From: Lewinellaceae bacterium
Lineage (GTDB): Bacteria > Bacteroidota > Bacteroidia > Chitinophagales > Saprospiraceae
DNA length: 64,000 bases
Assembly (NCBI GenBank): GCA_020636135.1
Contig: JACJYK010000001.1
Span: 3,024,501-3,088,500 of the forward strand
Reading direction: 5' to 3'
In this document: positions 1-9,546 of the stretch, one piece after another
Layout: every line of letters starts with the position of its first letter
How positions within the stretch are numbered: the stretch's first letter is position 1
The notes under the pieces: generated by a model
Databases searched by the model: none
Seen by the model: only the letters and a program-made list of their open reading frames with translations
Told to the model about the DNA's origin: nothing
Translations under genes and position numbers: made by a program

Positions 1-49
1 CTGGTAAACCGGGCAAAGTGTTCATTCCTGCCGATGAAAGGTGATCCCG

Positions 50-1075
50 TCAGCGAGCCTGACTCAGGATATAGGCGCGCAGGTCTTCCAATTGCTGGAC
101 GCTCATCTTCTCCGCCGTATATTGAGGCATATAGGCTTTCTTACCGGTTAGCGGAGAGGTACCCCACCGGACAACCTGGTAGATCGAATAGCGGTCGTAA
201 ACAAACAAATGTTTTTCCAGGAATCGAAAGGTCATCCGGGTATTGTCCAGCGCAAAGAATGAATAACGCTCATCTTCATGGCAATGGAGGCAGCTCAGTT
301 CGTAGATGTATTTGCCATTCTCCGGATCGCCCTCGATACCGGGGGCACCTGCCTTACGGTCGTCCGGAGGAGCGATAAAGGTAGCCGGAGAAAAATCCAG
401 ATATTTTGAATGAATGAGTTCGCGGGCTGCCGTATTGTCCCCTTCACCGCGAAGGGCTTGCTGGATGGTTGCCAGTTCTTTCTCACTCAGATTGAGGTCC
501 TTCATCCGGTAACCTAACGTCCAGAAATAAGCCAGTACTGACTCCATTTCCCAGGGCTCCAGCTCACGCCCCTGCGAACATTCGATGGCGCAGAGGTGGA
601 TGGCTTCGCGCAGACTTTTTCGCGCTGGTTCGACCAGATCACCGTATTTCTTGTAATAATCACCATTGTACCAGGACTTCTTGTTGACCGTCCCGTAAAA
701 GGTGGTTCCCTGCAAAAAGTCCAATTCATTGGTACGGGCGTAATCCAGTCGTGCCTGAGGATCGGCAATGGTCAGATCCGGGTCTTCGCGGACCTGATTA
801 TGGCAGGAAGTACAGACAAAATGCCTGGATTGCTTGGTGGTGCGCCCTCCATCCGGGCGGGTGGTGATGCCGTACTTTACCAGTTCTTCCCCGCGTTTCG
901 CCGATGCCCCGGTAACGCTCATATCCGGGCGGTTGGGTGATGACGGCTCTCCCAGGAGGCCCAGAATGACGGCCACCTCCGCATCATCGGCAACCACCGG
1001 AGTTTCCGGTGCGGATGAGGCGATGATCGCCAGTAACCCAATCAGTACGAATCCTGTGATAATACCGTATCGCAT
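50..1075 (-). CDS. Exported diheme cytochrome c
   Basis: Predicted periplasmic c-type cytochrome of about 342 residues. An N-terminal hydrophobic segment (residues 4-20) serves as export signal. Two CXXCH haem sites are visible: CTSCH (residues 88-92) and CLHCH (263-267). A C-terminal MPQY stretch could supply the distal Met ligand. An extra CAIEC pair lies between them (about 163-167). The reading frame runs further upstream, but the ATG at 1075 starts a proper signal peptide and sits 4 bases after the stop of the DUF5777 gene, with a GAAGTG-like site before it, so I use it. It is the last gene of a three-gene redox cassette, probably translated in series. Electron donor and acceptor cannot be told from sequence. 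Confidence 0.85.
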   Translation of the reverse strand: MRYGIITGFVLIGLLAIIASSAPETPVVADDAEVAVILGLLGEPSSPNRPDMSVTGASAKRGEELVKYGITTRPDGGRTTKQSRHFVCTSCHNQVREDPDLTIADPQARLDYARTNELDFLQGTTFYGTVNKKSWYNGDYYKKYGDLVEPARKSLREAIHLCAIECSQGRELEPWEMESVLAYFWTLGYRMKDLNLSEKELATIQQALRGEGDNTAARELIHSKYLDFSPATFIAPPDDRKAGAPGIEGDPENGKYIYELSCLHCHEDERYSFFALDNTRMTFRFLEKHLFVYDRYSIYQVVRWGTSPLTGKKAYMPQYTAEKMSVQQLEDLRAYILSQAR

Positions 1076-1079
1076 CACT

Positions 1080-1931
1080 TCACAATATTTTAAACAGGCG
1101 TGAAATGGTAAAACCCAGCCGGAACTCGCCCTTTTTCCAGGCTTTGCGGGTATAGGGTATGAAGTCCGTCTCGGCGATTCCGGTTGCATTGGTCAGGTTA
1201 ATCTGGAAAACATGGCCACCGGTTTCGATCTCCACGCCAACGCCTAATGGCATATAATAATCATTGTCAGGAGTGCGCAGTGAGGATATCGGATAGGCAG
1301 CATCGAGTAATACAGCCAGGGACTTACTTACTTTAAGCCGTGATGCAAGCCCAACAGACCAGATATCATTTTCATCTCCGAAAGTGACAATATTGCGGTG
1401 AGTCCAACCCGCATTCAGCTGTACTGAAAAGCCAGGTGTGAAGCGTCGCGCTACCAGGACCTCACCATGGTACGAAAGCCGGTGTTTCACGGTCGCAAAA
1501 TAATTGATGGCTGTCACATCATTGGATCTGGCCATGGTGGTAATGGAAGCCAGTCCATAGGCGGTGATGGATACGGGTACCGCTTCGTTTTGAGTGAGAA
1601 TCCGGTATTTCACATTTCCGTGCAGCAGCTGGCGCAAAGGTCCGGAACCTTTCGTCCGGCCAATACCGATGGTTGCATTATTGGTGATGCCATAGTCAAA
1701 TCCAATAAAAATGTCACTGGCGTCCTCCAGCCCGTAAAAGGTATTCCACCCGCCCAAAGGACCGGCTATATCGCCAAACCGGTGGCCTACCCGGAAATCC
1801 AACCGGTATTGTGCCACGGTTTCCACACTTTGGGTATTGATAACCCGGGTGTCCTGAAAGGTGCGTTCCTGGGCCAGCACCAGTGTGCTAAACCATCCAA
1901 AAAATCCTATGACGATCAACCATTTCCGCAT
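1080..1931 (-). CDS. DUF5777 family outer-membrane beta-barrel protein
   Basis: About 283 residues, with a signal peptide ending near residue 20 (hydrophobic stretch then VLAQ) followed by alternating hydrophobic/polar strands typical of a small outer-membrane barrel. It resembles the DUF5777 family, which in Bacteroidota commonly lies beside cytochrome c genes. The ATG at 1931 follows the stop of the upstream gene (1933-1935) by one base, which indicates translational coupling and is preferred over an in-frame ATG at 1949. The substrate or partner is unknown; a role as porin or surface partner of the flanking cytochromes is inference from context. Confidence 0.75.
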   Translation of the reverse strand: MRKWLIVIGFFGWFSTLVLAQERTFQDTRVINTQSVETVAQYRLDFRVGHRFGDIAGPLGGWNTFYGLEDASDIFIGFDYGITNNATIGIGRTKGSGPLRQLLHGNVKYRILTQNEAVPVSITAYGLASITTMARSNDVTAINYFATVKHRLSYHGEVLVARRFTPGFSVQLNAGWTHRNIVTFGDENDIWSVGLASRLKVSKSLAVLLDAAYPISSLRTPDNDYYMPLGVGVEIETGGHVFQINLTNATGIAETDFIPYTRKAWKKGEFRLGFTISRLFKIL

Positions 1932-1932
1932 A

Positions 1933-2325
1933 TCATTCAGGATAAGCATTTGATACCCAGCAGGATATCAGGTCCAACTCCTCTAACGTAAGATCCTTTG
2001 GCCCCGGATTGTCGACCCAGTTGGGCGGCATGCCCACCTCTGGGTTGTCCTTCAGGTCCAGTACGTAATATTTGAACTCCGTATCTTTCAGGTAAGGTCG
2101 TAATGAGGTATAACTCGTGAAATCTCCTGGCGCTTTAGTCCCCGCAACGTGGCATCCGGAGATTGCACAGTTCTTGTCGATGATCGGCTTGATGGTCGTC
2201 TGATAGGTCGCCTGAGCGGTATCACAAAATGCGGGAGCTTCCGGTTCTGGCAATATGTCATAGGTGCAGCGGCCCCACATCGACGCCATCACAACTGCGA
2301 CAATTAAGATCCAAAGGTGTCTCAT
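1933..2325 (-). CDS. Small exported CX4CH cytochrome-like protein
   Basis: 130 residues. The N-terminal hydrophobic segment ends in GRC at residue 20; the Arg before Cys does not fit a standard lipobox, so lipidation is uncertain. The central CAISGCH (C53, C58, H59) is a CX4CH variant of the haem c motif, known from planctomycete and Bacteroidota cytochrome-like domains. A downstream GMPP offers a possible Met ligand, and two more Cys (C34 and one near the C-terminus) could form a disulfide. It is the first gene of the cassette with the DUF5777 barrel and the diheme cytochrome. Haem binding is inferred, not certain. Confidence 0.75.
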   Translation of the reverse strand: MRHLWILIVAVVMASMWGRCTYDILPEPEAPAFCDTAQATYQTTIKPIIDKNCAISGCHVAGTKAPGDFTSYTSLRPYLKDTEFKYYVLDLKDNPEVGMPPNWVDNPGPKDLTLEELDLISCWVSNAYPE

Positions 2326-2396
2326 ACAACCTGCTTCGAATTGTAAAATTGGAAAATACGAGACACATAGACAACTATTCTCGTCCGATTAATGTT

Positions 2397-2404
2397 TAAA
2401 TTTG
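2397..2404 (+). promoter_or_regulatory. Candidate Bacteroidota -7 element (TAAATTTG)
   Basis: TAAATTTG matches the TAnnTTTG -7 consensus of Bacteroidota and lies 32 bp before the bacilliredoxin start. No good TTTG -33 box is seen at the expected 19-bp distance, so support is partial. Confidence 0.35.
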
Positions 2405-2435
2405 CATTCTCGTAAACGATAAAAATTATACTGAT

Positions 2436-2849
2436 ATGTATCCGATAGAGTTAGTACGACCAATGTCTGCAGACCTGACCAATTATGGTTTTACCAGTCT
2501 CACGACAGCTGATGAGGTCGATGATATTCTGCAAAATGATGAAGGAACTACCCTTCTCGTTGTTAATTCTGTCTGCGGATGTGCTGCAGCCAATGCCCGG
2601 CCGGGAGCCAAGCTCGCTTTGCAAAACGGCACCAAACCAGACAAACTTTTTACGGTGTTTGCCGGCGTAGATCGTGAAGCTACCGAAAGGGCACGCGAAT
2701 ACCTCCTGCCCTACCCTCCGTCCAGTCCATCCATCGCTCTGTTTAAAGATGGCAAACTGGTCCACTTTCTGGAAAGACATCATATTGAAGGCCGTTCAGC
2801 GGAAATCATTGCCGCTAACCTGAAGATGGCTTTTGATGCTTACTGCTAA
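2436..2849 (+). CDS. BrxA/BrxB family bacilliredoxin
   Basis: 137-residue cytoplasmic thioredoxin-fold protein of the YphP/YqiW (DUF1094) family. These proteins remove bacillithiol from protein thiols or act as thiol-disulfide isomerases. The hallmark CGC active site is at residues 47-49 within VVNSVCGCA, followed by the PYPPSSPSIALF region usual for the family. The length matches the family (about 140). It is a single gene, divergent from the cytochrome cassette and convergent with the amidohydrolase. Its presence suggests, but does not prove, that the organism makes bacillithiol. Confidence 0.92.
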   Translation: MYPIELVRPMSADLTNYGFTSLTTADEVDDILQNDEGTTLLVVNSVCGCAAANARPGAKLALQNGTKPDKLFTVFAGVDREATERAREYLLPYPPSSPSIALFKDGKLVHFLERHHIEGRSAEIIAANLKMAFDAYC

Positions 2850-2866
2850 TTAGGAAGGCTATATAT

Positions 2867-2914
2867 GTTGGTGCATTTATGGGTCGAAACACTGAATTCC
2901 ATAAATGCATCAAC
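2867..2914. terminator. Long hairpin between convergent genes
   Basis: A 16-bp inverted repeat (arms 2867-2882 and 2899-2914, 15 of 16 pairs, 16-nt loop) fills the gap between bacilliredoxin and the convergent amidohydrolase gene. There is no U-tract, so it may act as a bidirectional terminator or 3' stabiliser rather than a classical intrinsic terminator. Confidence 0.5.
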
Positions 2915-2926
2915 CCTTGTAACCGC

Positions 2927-4600
2927 TTATTCTTCCGTACTTACCCATTCCCATTTTCCATCCACCATGGTTCGCATGATTCTGGCGTCGCGGATTGACT
3001 CCGGAGCAATGTTCAACAGATTGCGGTCAATCAGGACCAGGTCTGCGAGATAACCGGGCTGCAAACTTCCGACGCGGTCTTCCATTTTGCATGCATAGGC
3101 GCCTCCGGAAGTGTAAGCCCGCAAGGCCTGTTCGACGGATATCTTTTGCTCCGGCACCCATCCTTCCGGGTTATTACCATCAAGTGTGCGCCGGGTGGCT
3201 GCGGCATAGATACCTGCCAGCACATCCGGCGGAGCAACGAACCAGTCGCTTCCGAAGGCCACATGGGCTCCGGCGTCCAGTAACGATCGGAAGGCATAGG
3301 TCATTTTGATCCGCTCCGGACCGATGACTTTTTCTGCCCAGCATCCATCATCGATGGCATGGTAAGGCTGCATGCTGGCAACCGTTCCCGTGGAGATAAT
3401 CTTTTGGATTAGCGAGTCATTCAGATGCTGGGCATGTTCAATACGAAAACGGCGGTCACGCATGCCATTGACCGCATCCAGTTTACCGTAGATACCCAGC
3501 AAAATGGCATTCGCCCGGTCACCAATGGCATGGACGATCACATGCAGTCCGGCCTGATCGGCATGGGTTATCCAATCTTCCAGGTCTTCTTCTGTATTCA
3601 CCAGAAGGCCAGTATCATCCGGTTTATCGGTAAAGGGCTCAAAAAACGCAGCCGTATGGCTACCCAATGAGCCGTCAACAAAACCTTTCAAACCGCCTAT
3701 CCAGAGATGATCATCGCCGGTGCCATGGGCAACAACGGTATCTCTTAACCGCTCCCAGGCAGCCAGCGGGGTGACGGCATAAATGCGGACGGGCAGGTGT
3801 CCGCGGTCCCGATTCCGGCGAAACACCGCATAGTCATCCCAGGTACCCATGTGATGCACCATGGTCACCCCATTGGATAGTACGTATTTACTGGCGGTAT
3901 CGAGTGCACGGTCCAGGTCTTCCGGGGTGGCGTGAATGTATTGGTCGATCAGGCCCATGGCGTTATCCTTGAAGATACCGGTAGGCTTCCCATCAGCCCC
4001 GATAACCACTTCTCCCCCATCAATAACAGGAACCGGTCCATCCAATAATCCGGCTATCTCCAGCGCTTTGGTATTGGCCAATGCCATGTGGCCGTCAAGG
4101 CGGTTCATAAATACGGGATTGTCTGCAGTGACGGAATCAATCCAGCTCCGATCCGGTAATGTACCTCCCCATAATTCGTGATTCCAGTCCCCACCTGTAA
4201 TCCAGGAACCCGGATTTTGCTTTTGGGCAAACTCGGCTACGCGGGCTATGAATTCATCACGCGTACCGGCATCACGCAGCTGCACCGAAAGCAGATTGGC
4301 TCCACCCATCAAAAAGTGAACGTGCGCGTCAATAAATCCCGGCGTGACAAATCCGCCTTTACCGTCGAGCACAGCCGTTTCTGCCCCCCGGTAATCGTCG
4401 TAGTCCCCTTTTCCTATTGCTTCTATCTTACCTCCCCGGACTGCAATCCAGTCCGCATCCAGGAGTGTACCGGACCAAATTTGTACGTTATGGATTATCG
4501 TGTCAGCTGATGCCATGATTTCCTTATTTTGGCATTGTAAACTCAAAAAAGCAAGTGCGAATAAAGCACCTATTTTGCAAATTGTATGAACCGAATGCAT
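2927..4600 (-). CDS. YtcJ-like amidohydrolase lipoprotein
   Basis: 557 residues, amidohydrolase family 3 (YtcJ/LAF3 type). The N-terminus is a lipoprotein signal with the Cys at residue 23 (LSLQC). The metal-binding HxH lies in FIDAHVHF (H93, H95); further conserved blocks are the VIVHAIGDRA region and FGSDW near the C-terminus, as usual for this family. It is probably an envelope-anchored, zinc-dependent hydrolase acting on an amide or carbamate bond. The substrate cannot be told. It is a single gene, convergent with bacilliredoxin and divergent from priA. Confidence 0.88.
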   Translation of the reverse strand: MHSVHTICKIGALFALAFLSLQCQNKEIMASADTIIHNVQIWSGTLLDADWIAVRGGKIEAIGKGDYDDYRGAETAVLDGKGGFVTPGFIDAHVHFLMGGANLLSVQLRDAGTRDEFIARVAEFAQKQNPGSWITGGDWNHELWGGTLPDRSWIDSVTADNPVFMNRLDGHMALANTKALEIAGLLDGPVPVIDGGEVVIGADGKPTGIFKDNAMGLIDQYIHATPEDLDRALDTASKYVLSNGVTMVHHMGTWDDYAVFRRNRDRGHLPVRIYAVTPLAAWERLRDTVVAHGTGDDHLWIGGLKGFVDGSLGSHTAAFFEPFTDKPDDTGLLVNTEEDLEDWITHADQAGLHVIVHAIGDRANAILLGIYGKLDAVNGMRDRRFRIEHAQHLNDSLIQKIISTGTVASMQPYHAIDDGCWAEKVIGPERIKMTYAFRSLLDAGAHVAFGSDWFVAPPDVLAGIYAAATRRTLDGNNPEGWVPEQKISVEQALRAYTSGGAYACKMEDRVGSLQPGYLADLVLIDRNLLNIAPESIRDARIMRTMVDGKWEWVSTEE

Positions 4601-4731
4601 CGAACGTAATTAATTCATTTAAGACAAGTGTTGCGCCTTGACCTGCAACCCGATTACAACGTATTCCTATCGCATCCTGTAAATTTGTAGGGACCCGCTG
4701 GGAATAATCCATATCAAGGTACAAATTCTGC

Positions 4732-7206
4732 ATGAAGGACTCTCTGGACGCCAATTCTTTATATGTGACCAATCACTTTGCGGAAGTTATCCTGCCGATA
4801 GCGATCCCAAAGCCCTACAGCTATTGGATTCCGGAAGAACTGACAGATCAGGTGGTGCCCGGTAAACGGGTTGAGGTCCAGTTCGGCCGACGTAAACTCT
4901 ATGCGGGAATTGTTGCCCGCGTTGGTCCGGTGGATGAGATCCCTTACCGGGCAAAGCCGATCCTTTCCGTACTGGATGAAGCACCCATAGTCAACGACCT
5001 CCATTTGCAGTTCTGGCAGTGGATCGCGGATTACTACTTATGCACCATCGGCGAAGTGATGCATGCAGCATTACCGGCAAGCCTTAAGTTGACCAGTGAA
5101 ACCACCATCTTGCTGCATCCTGATTTTGAAGACAATTTTGAAGGCCTTGATGACCAGGAATACCTTATTGCTGAAGCCCTTACCATCCGCCATGAGCTGA
5201 GTCTGGAAGACGTCCAGGGTATCCTGCAGATAAAAACCATTTATCCCGTCATCAACCGCTTATTGGTGAAAGGGGTTTTACTCATCAAGGAAGAACTACA
5301 GGATGGTTACCGGCCTAAAACAGTCGATATCATCCAGCTGGCGGATGCTTATGTGAATGATACCAATGCCGCCTTTGAGCTGACTTCCCGGGCGCCAAAA
5401 CAAACCGAAACACTCCTGCACTTCTATCAACTTTTCCGGGAGAAAGGCCGGGTCACCCGTGAGGATTTCCACCAGCACCCCGATATGCAGGCCAACCTGA
5501 TCCCGGCACTGGTCAAGAAAGGCATCCTGGAAATCGTGCCGGAAGAAGTCTCCAGGCTTAGGCGCAATGAAAGCCAGGAATCCGAACTTCCGGCATTGAC
5601 CTCGCAGCAAATCCTTGCCCTTGATGCCATTCACGAGCATTGGAAGGAGCACTTTCCGATCCTGCTTTATGGAATAACCGGCAGCGGAAAAACCCGGGTC
5701 TATATTGAACTGGCCAAAGAAATGCTGGCTATGGGCAAACAGATCCTTTATTTACTTCCTGAGATTGCCCTGACTACCCAGGTCATCGAACGCCTTCGTG
5801 TTATTTTTGGCCATCAGATCATTGTTTCCCATTCCAAGTTATCATCGGCTGAACGGGTTGAAGTGTGGAAAGCCGTTCTGAGCGGCCAGGGCATGGTTGT
5901 CGGAGCGAGGAGCGCGCTTTTCCTGCCTTTTAACAATTTAGGCCTGATTGTGGTGGACGAAGAACATGATTCTTCCTTCAAACAGGTCGACCCGGCACCG
6001 CGTTACAATGCCCGTGATGCCGCTTTGGTTCTGAGCCGCATGCAGCGGGCAAAAATCGTCCTCGGTTCGGCTACGCCCTCCTTTGAAAGTTACTACAATG
6101 CCCAGCGGGAAAAGTACAAGCTGGTCCTGATGCCGGAACGGGTAGGCGAAGCTGTACTACCGTTAACTGAGGTTGTAGACCTGAAAGCCTACCAGCGTAA
6201 ACGGCAGATGAAACATGAATTTTCACCACCATTACTGGCAGGCATTGAATCTACGGTCCAGCAGGGTAAACAGGTCATTTTGTTTCAAAATCGGCGTGGT
6301 TTTTCTCCATATCTGCATTGCAAGGTATGCGACTACCATGCTCAGTGTGTACATTGCGATGTCAGCCTGACCTATCACAAATATTTCAACAAGCTGGTAT
6401 GTCACTATTGCTCATACCAAACCGATATCCCTAAATATTGTCCGGACTGTGGCTCCGACCAGCTGGAACTTAAAGGCTTTGGCACGGAGAAAATCGAAGA
6501 AAATCTAAAGCTGCTGATGCCTCAGCTAAGGATAGGAAGGATGGATCTTGACACCGTGAAAACCGTAAAGGCGCAGGAGAAGATCCTTCAGGACCTGGAA
6601 CACAAACGCCTGGATGTGGTCATCGGCACACAGATGGTTACCAAAGGTTTGGACTTTCCGGGGATTGGACTGGTTTCCATCCTCCAGGTCGATCAAATGT
6701 TGCATTATCCTGACTACCGGGCCAATGAGAGAGCCTACCAACTGATCACCCAGGTGAGTGGGCGCGCCGGGCGTAAAGACAACCAGGGCCAGGTCATCCT
6801 GCAAACCTATCAGCCTGACCATCCGGTCATTCAGGATGTCCTCAAGAATCACTATCAATCGTTCTATGCCTATGAAATGCTGGAGCGCAAGAAATACGGC
6901 TATCCGCCCTACACTCGTCAAGTGCTCCTGATCCTGAAACACAAAACCGCCAGGACGGTCTTTGAGGCCGGTAAATGGCTGACCCGTAGGCTGCGCGAAA
7001 AATTGCCCGAAAGGGTCAAAGGGCCCAGTGAACCTACCATCGCCCGCGTCCGTAACCAATATGTTCGGCATATATTGATCACCCTGGACAAACGGTTGGA
7101 ACATCTCCAACAGGTGAAAGATTTCATCGAAAACAGCATCACGGATATGAAAGCGGAGGAAGGATTCAGTACGGTAAGGGTAAATGTGGATGTTGATCCT
7201 TATTAA
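4732..7206 (+). CDS. priA: Primosomal protein N' (PriA helicase)
   Basis: 824 residues, superfamily 2 DNA helicase that restarts stalled replication forks. Order: N-terminal 3'-end binding and winged-helix regions (about 1-290), helicase core with Walker A GITGSGKT (about 317-324), DEEH box VVDEEHDSSFKQ (about 410), then the zinc-binding Cys clusters (CKVCDYHAQCVHC and CHYCSYQTDIPKYCPDCGS, about 530-580) and the C-terminal helicase lobe with GTQMVTKGLDFPG and SGRAGR. All key motifs are intact. A TAAATTTG -7-like box lies at 4680-4687. It stands alone, upstream of a tRNA on the other strand. Confidence 0.97.
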   Translation: MKDSLDANSLYVTNHFAEVILPIAIPKPYSYWIPEELTDQVVPGKRVEVQFGRRKLYAGIVARVGPVDEIPYRAKPILSVLDEAPIVNDLHLQFWQWIADYYLCTIGEVMHAALPASLKLTSETTILLHPDFEDNFEGLDDQEYLIAEALTIRHELSLEDVQGILQIKTIYPVINRLLVKGVLLIKEELQDGYRPKTVDIIQLADAYVNDTNAAFELTSRAPKQTETLLHFYQLFREKGRVTREDFHQHPDMQANLIPALVKKGILEIVPEEVSRLRRNESQESELPALTSQQILALDAIHEHWKEHFPILLYGITGSGKTRVYIELAKEMLAMGKQILYLLPEIALTTQVIERLRVIFGHQIIVSHSKLSSAERVEVWKAVLSGQGMVVGARSALFLPFNNLGLIVVDEEHDSSFKQVDPAPRYNARDAALVLSRMQRAKIVLGSATPSFESYYNAQREKYKLVLMPERVGEAVLPLTEVVDLKAYQRKRQMKHEFSPPLLAGIESTVQQGKQVILFQNRRGFSPYLHCKVCDYHAQCVHCDVSLTYHKYFNKLVCHYCSYQTDIPKYCPDCGSDQLELKGFGTEKIEENLKLLMPQLRIGRMDLDTVKTVKAQEKILQDLEHKRLDVVIGTQMVTKGLDFPGIGLVSILQVDQMLHYPDYRANERAYQLITQVSGRAGRKDNQGQVILQTYQPDHPVIQDVLKNHYQSFYAYEMLERKKYGYPPYTRQVLLILKHKTARTVFEAGKWLTRRLREKLPERVKGPSEPTIARVRNQYVRHILITLDKRLEHLQQVKDFIENSITDMKAEEGFSTVRVNVDVDPY

Positions 7207-7307
7207 GGCCGGAAAGACCAGAAGTCAAGAAGTATCTTCTTTCGGTTAACCTCTAAACTTCTGATCTGTTCAAGCCACTTCCGACGGAAGTCAAAAAACC
7301 TAAGGAG

Positions 7308-7381
<74 letters not shown>

Positions 7382-7499
7382 AGGTTAAGCGGACAGCAAA
7401 GATAGAAATTGATTTCAGATTTTACCGGGAGTTGATCAGTTAATAAGTTGTTTTGTTTATCAGCTTACTGACGACGAACTACCAGCTACTGATGACTGA

Positions 7500-8180
7500 C
7501 TAGCCCTCCACCGGAATATCACCGCGCTTCGCTGCGCGTATGATTTTCTTATTGGCAGTAAGGACCACCTCTACCCGACGGTTTTGCTGCCGTCCCGAGG
7601 CGTTGTCGTTGGTGGCTACCGGATCGGACTCTCCCATCCCTTCCGTGCCCAGGCGTTTACCGGCGACCTCGTCCTGCCGCAAATATTGGTCCACTGCAGC
7701 TGCACGCTGTTTGGAGAGTTCGAGGTTGTAGGCGATGGTACCGGTATTGTCGGTGTGGCCCATGACCAGGATATTTGTACCATCGTATTTATTAAGCGTT
7801 TTGGCCAGTTTATCCAGATTATTCCTGGTCTCCGTACGCAGTGCATACGAGTCAAAGCCAAACAGGAGTCCGGAATCAAAGGTGATCAGGATCCCTTCGC
7901 CGATACGTTCCACTTTAGCTCCTTCGAGATCTTCGCGGATCTCCGCAGCCTGTTTGTCCATGTAATTACCGATCAGTGCACCGGCGGTACCACCGATAGC
8001 GGCACCCACCAGGACTCCTACTGCCCGGTTGTTTTTTGCGATGACGCCACCGACCACTCCTCCGGCTGTGGCACCGATCACAGCACCCTTGACTTTTCGT
8101 GAAGCATTGCATTGTTGATTAATCAATGCGATTGACAGCAATAGGGATAGCATGAGCATGTTGCGCATCATAGTTTTCAC
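7500..8180 (-). CDS. OmpA-family lipoprotein with glycine zipper
   Basis: 226 residues. The signal peptide ends at a Cys at residue 24, so lipidation is likely although Gln precedes it. Residues about 31-75 are a Gly/Ala-rich glycine-zipper pair that can span or sit in a membrane. Residues about 105-215 are an OmpA C-terminal domain with MGHTDNTG and NRRVEVV, which bind the diaminopimelate of peptidoglycan. The role is to link the outer membrane to peptidoglycan. It resembles the YiaD type. Other in-frame ATGs exist at residues 4 and 5, so the exact start is uncertain by a few codons. Confidence 0.9.
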   Translation of the reverse strand: MKTMMRNMLMLSLLLSIALINQQCNASRKVKGAVIGATAGGVVGGVIAKNNRAVGVLVGAAIGGTAGALIGNYMDKQAAEIREDLEGAKVERIGEGILITFDSGLLFGFDSYALRTETRNNLDKLAKTLNKYDGTNILVMGHTDNTGTIAYNLELSKQRAAAVDQYLRQDEVAGKRLGTEGMGESDPVATNDNASGRQQNRRVEVVLTANKKIIRAAKRGDIPVEG

Positions 8181-8333
8181 GTTTTGATTTTAACTATAAC
8201 GATTTACACATTCAAAATCTTATGATAGCCGGTATTATCGATGAGTTCGGGCAGGACTGACAATGAATGGTCAACTCGGTATGTTGTGATCAACATCACG
8301 TTGATTCAGGTCGAATTCGCTTTTCTTTGTTCC

Positions 8334-8591
8334 ATGCAAACACCGTGGTATAATCGCTGGGAAAACATCCTCCCGATGGCCCTATTACTGGGCTTGGCTC
8401 CATTTGTTCCTGAACCACACATCCTGGGCAAGATCCGTTGGATCGCAGGCGGTGCCAAAGGTATGGGACTATTGGATTGGTTCGACTTCTTTTGGCATGG
8501 TTGGCCGTGGATCCTGGTGATCCGTCTAGGCTACCTGCAATACATCGCCAAGAAATTACCGGCAGAAACGAGTCCGGTAAAGAAAGCCTGA
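8334..8591 (+). CDS. Small conserved membrane protein, unknown function
   Basis: 85 residues from the ATG at 8334. The longer frame from 8241 adds 31 residues without family character, so I prefer this start. Two hydrophobic segments are separated by the HILGKIRW...GGAKGMGLLDWFDFFWHGWPW region. Proteins of this kind are conserved in Bacteroidota and are often labelled RND transporter in databases, which the sequence does not justify. No operon partner is evident. Function is unknown. Confidence 0.65.
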   Translation: MQTPWYNRWENILPMALLLGLAPFVPEPHILGKIRWIAGGAKGMGLLDWFDFFWHGWPWILVIRLGYLQYIAKKLPAETSPVKKA

Positions 8592-8676
8592 TCCAAACTC
8601 AGATTGGAATTACCTGCTGGTCCTTGCTGGCTGAATGGCCGGCAGTACCAAAACCAACAGGCATCCCATGTCCAGG

Positions 8677-9429
8677 CTAGTGTGCCGGCAGACGCTTAAC
8701 GGCAGACAAGGTGCCAGCTACGGTCGCGAGCGGAGGGGCAATCATCAACCCGATCACCGGGATGAACAGCATCAGCATAAAGGGAATGCCATTACCCAGG
8801 GCCAGCCCGCGGTGGTCGAGGATGAATTGCCGGCTTTCCTTCCGTTTCAGGTGACGCTCCATTGTGTAATCCAGGTTACCGAAACCCGCATAGAACGATT
8901 GGGTTAAAAAGATCATGACCGGCGAAAGGACATTAACCACCGGTATCAGCCCTACGAAGAGCCATAATAGTGTCCACAACAGCTCCCGGAATAGATTACC
9001 TACCGCCAACCTAAGTCCACGGACGAATTCATACACCAATCGTTTACCTGAAAAACTGGTATCCGGGTCACTCCCGGTAAGAATTTGTTCCACCCGTTCC
9101 GATAGCGGGCTCATGAAAGGTGACATGACCGCCATCAAAACATTTTTCAGGACGATGACACCCAATAAACCGATGAGTGCGCCACCTACCCAGACAGCAT
9201 GTTCCGCCAAAAACCGATCCACCGCATCCCACGGAATCCAGGCAAGCCAACCGACCACCAGTGTCCCTACCGGTTTGGACAGGAAATACAACATCAGACC
9301 AAACAAAGTGGATAAAATGATCGCGCTCCAGATCGCGGGACCGATGAAGTAGCGCCCCAGGCGATATTCCCGGATAAGCCTGAATGCACGGAAATATGCC
9401 GCTAAAGCTCCAAAAAATTCAGTAAGCAT
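8677..9429 (-). CDS. EI24/CysZ-like integral membrane protein
   Basis: 250 residues with about four to five hydrophobic segments and the PFMSPLSERVEQ motif near residue 105, characteristic of the EI24 domain family that includes sulfate transporter CysZ. The C-terminal FILDHRGLALGNG region and following membrane segments are also typical. A sulfate or other small-anion transport role is known for some members; here no sulfur genes lie nearby, so the substrate is open. Confidence 0.8.
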   Translation of the reverse strand: MLTEFFGALAAYFRAFRLIREYRLGRYFIGPAIWSAIILSTLFGLMLYFLSKPVGTLVVGWLAWIPWDAVDRFLAEHAVWVGGALIGLLGVIVLKNVLMAVMSPFMSPLSERVEQILTGSDPDTSFSGKRLVYEFVRGLRLAVGNLFRELLWTLLWLFVGLIPVVNVLSPVMIFLTQSFYAGFGNLDYTMERHLKRKESRQFILDHRGLALGNGIPFMLMLFIPVIGLMIAPPLATVAGTLSAVKRLPAH

Positions 9430-9546
9430 AAGCGTATGGAGTATGTTCTCTCCTAAGCTAATGGATCATCAGCTGTGATGCCAATGGAAAAGACAGAAAT
9501 TTCCATACCATCGACCAATTCACTACGCTAGAATCTAGCCCCGAAG

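Noticed and set aside
1..25. Minus-strand ATG at 25 reading MNTLPGLP off the left edge
   Set aside because: Only eight codons visible and no clear ribosome site spacing; cannot be told from chance.
4524..4772. Minus-strand ORF of 82 codons over the amidohydrolase-priA spacer
   Set aside because: Overlaps the starts of both genes, no family character, composition of a spacer.
4732..7206. Replication origin near priA
   Set aside because: No dnaA, dnaN or DnaA-box cluster; PriA genes are not origin markers.
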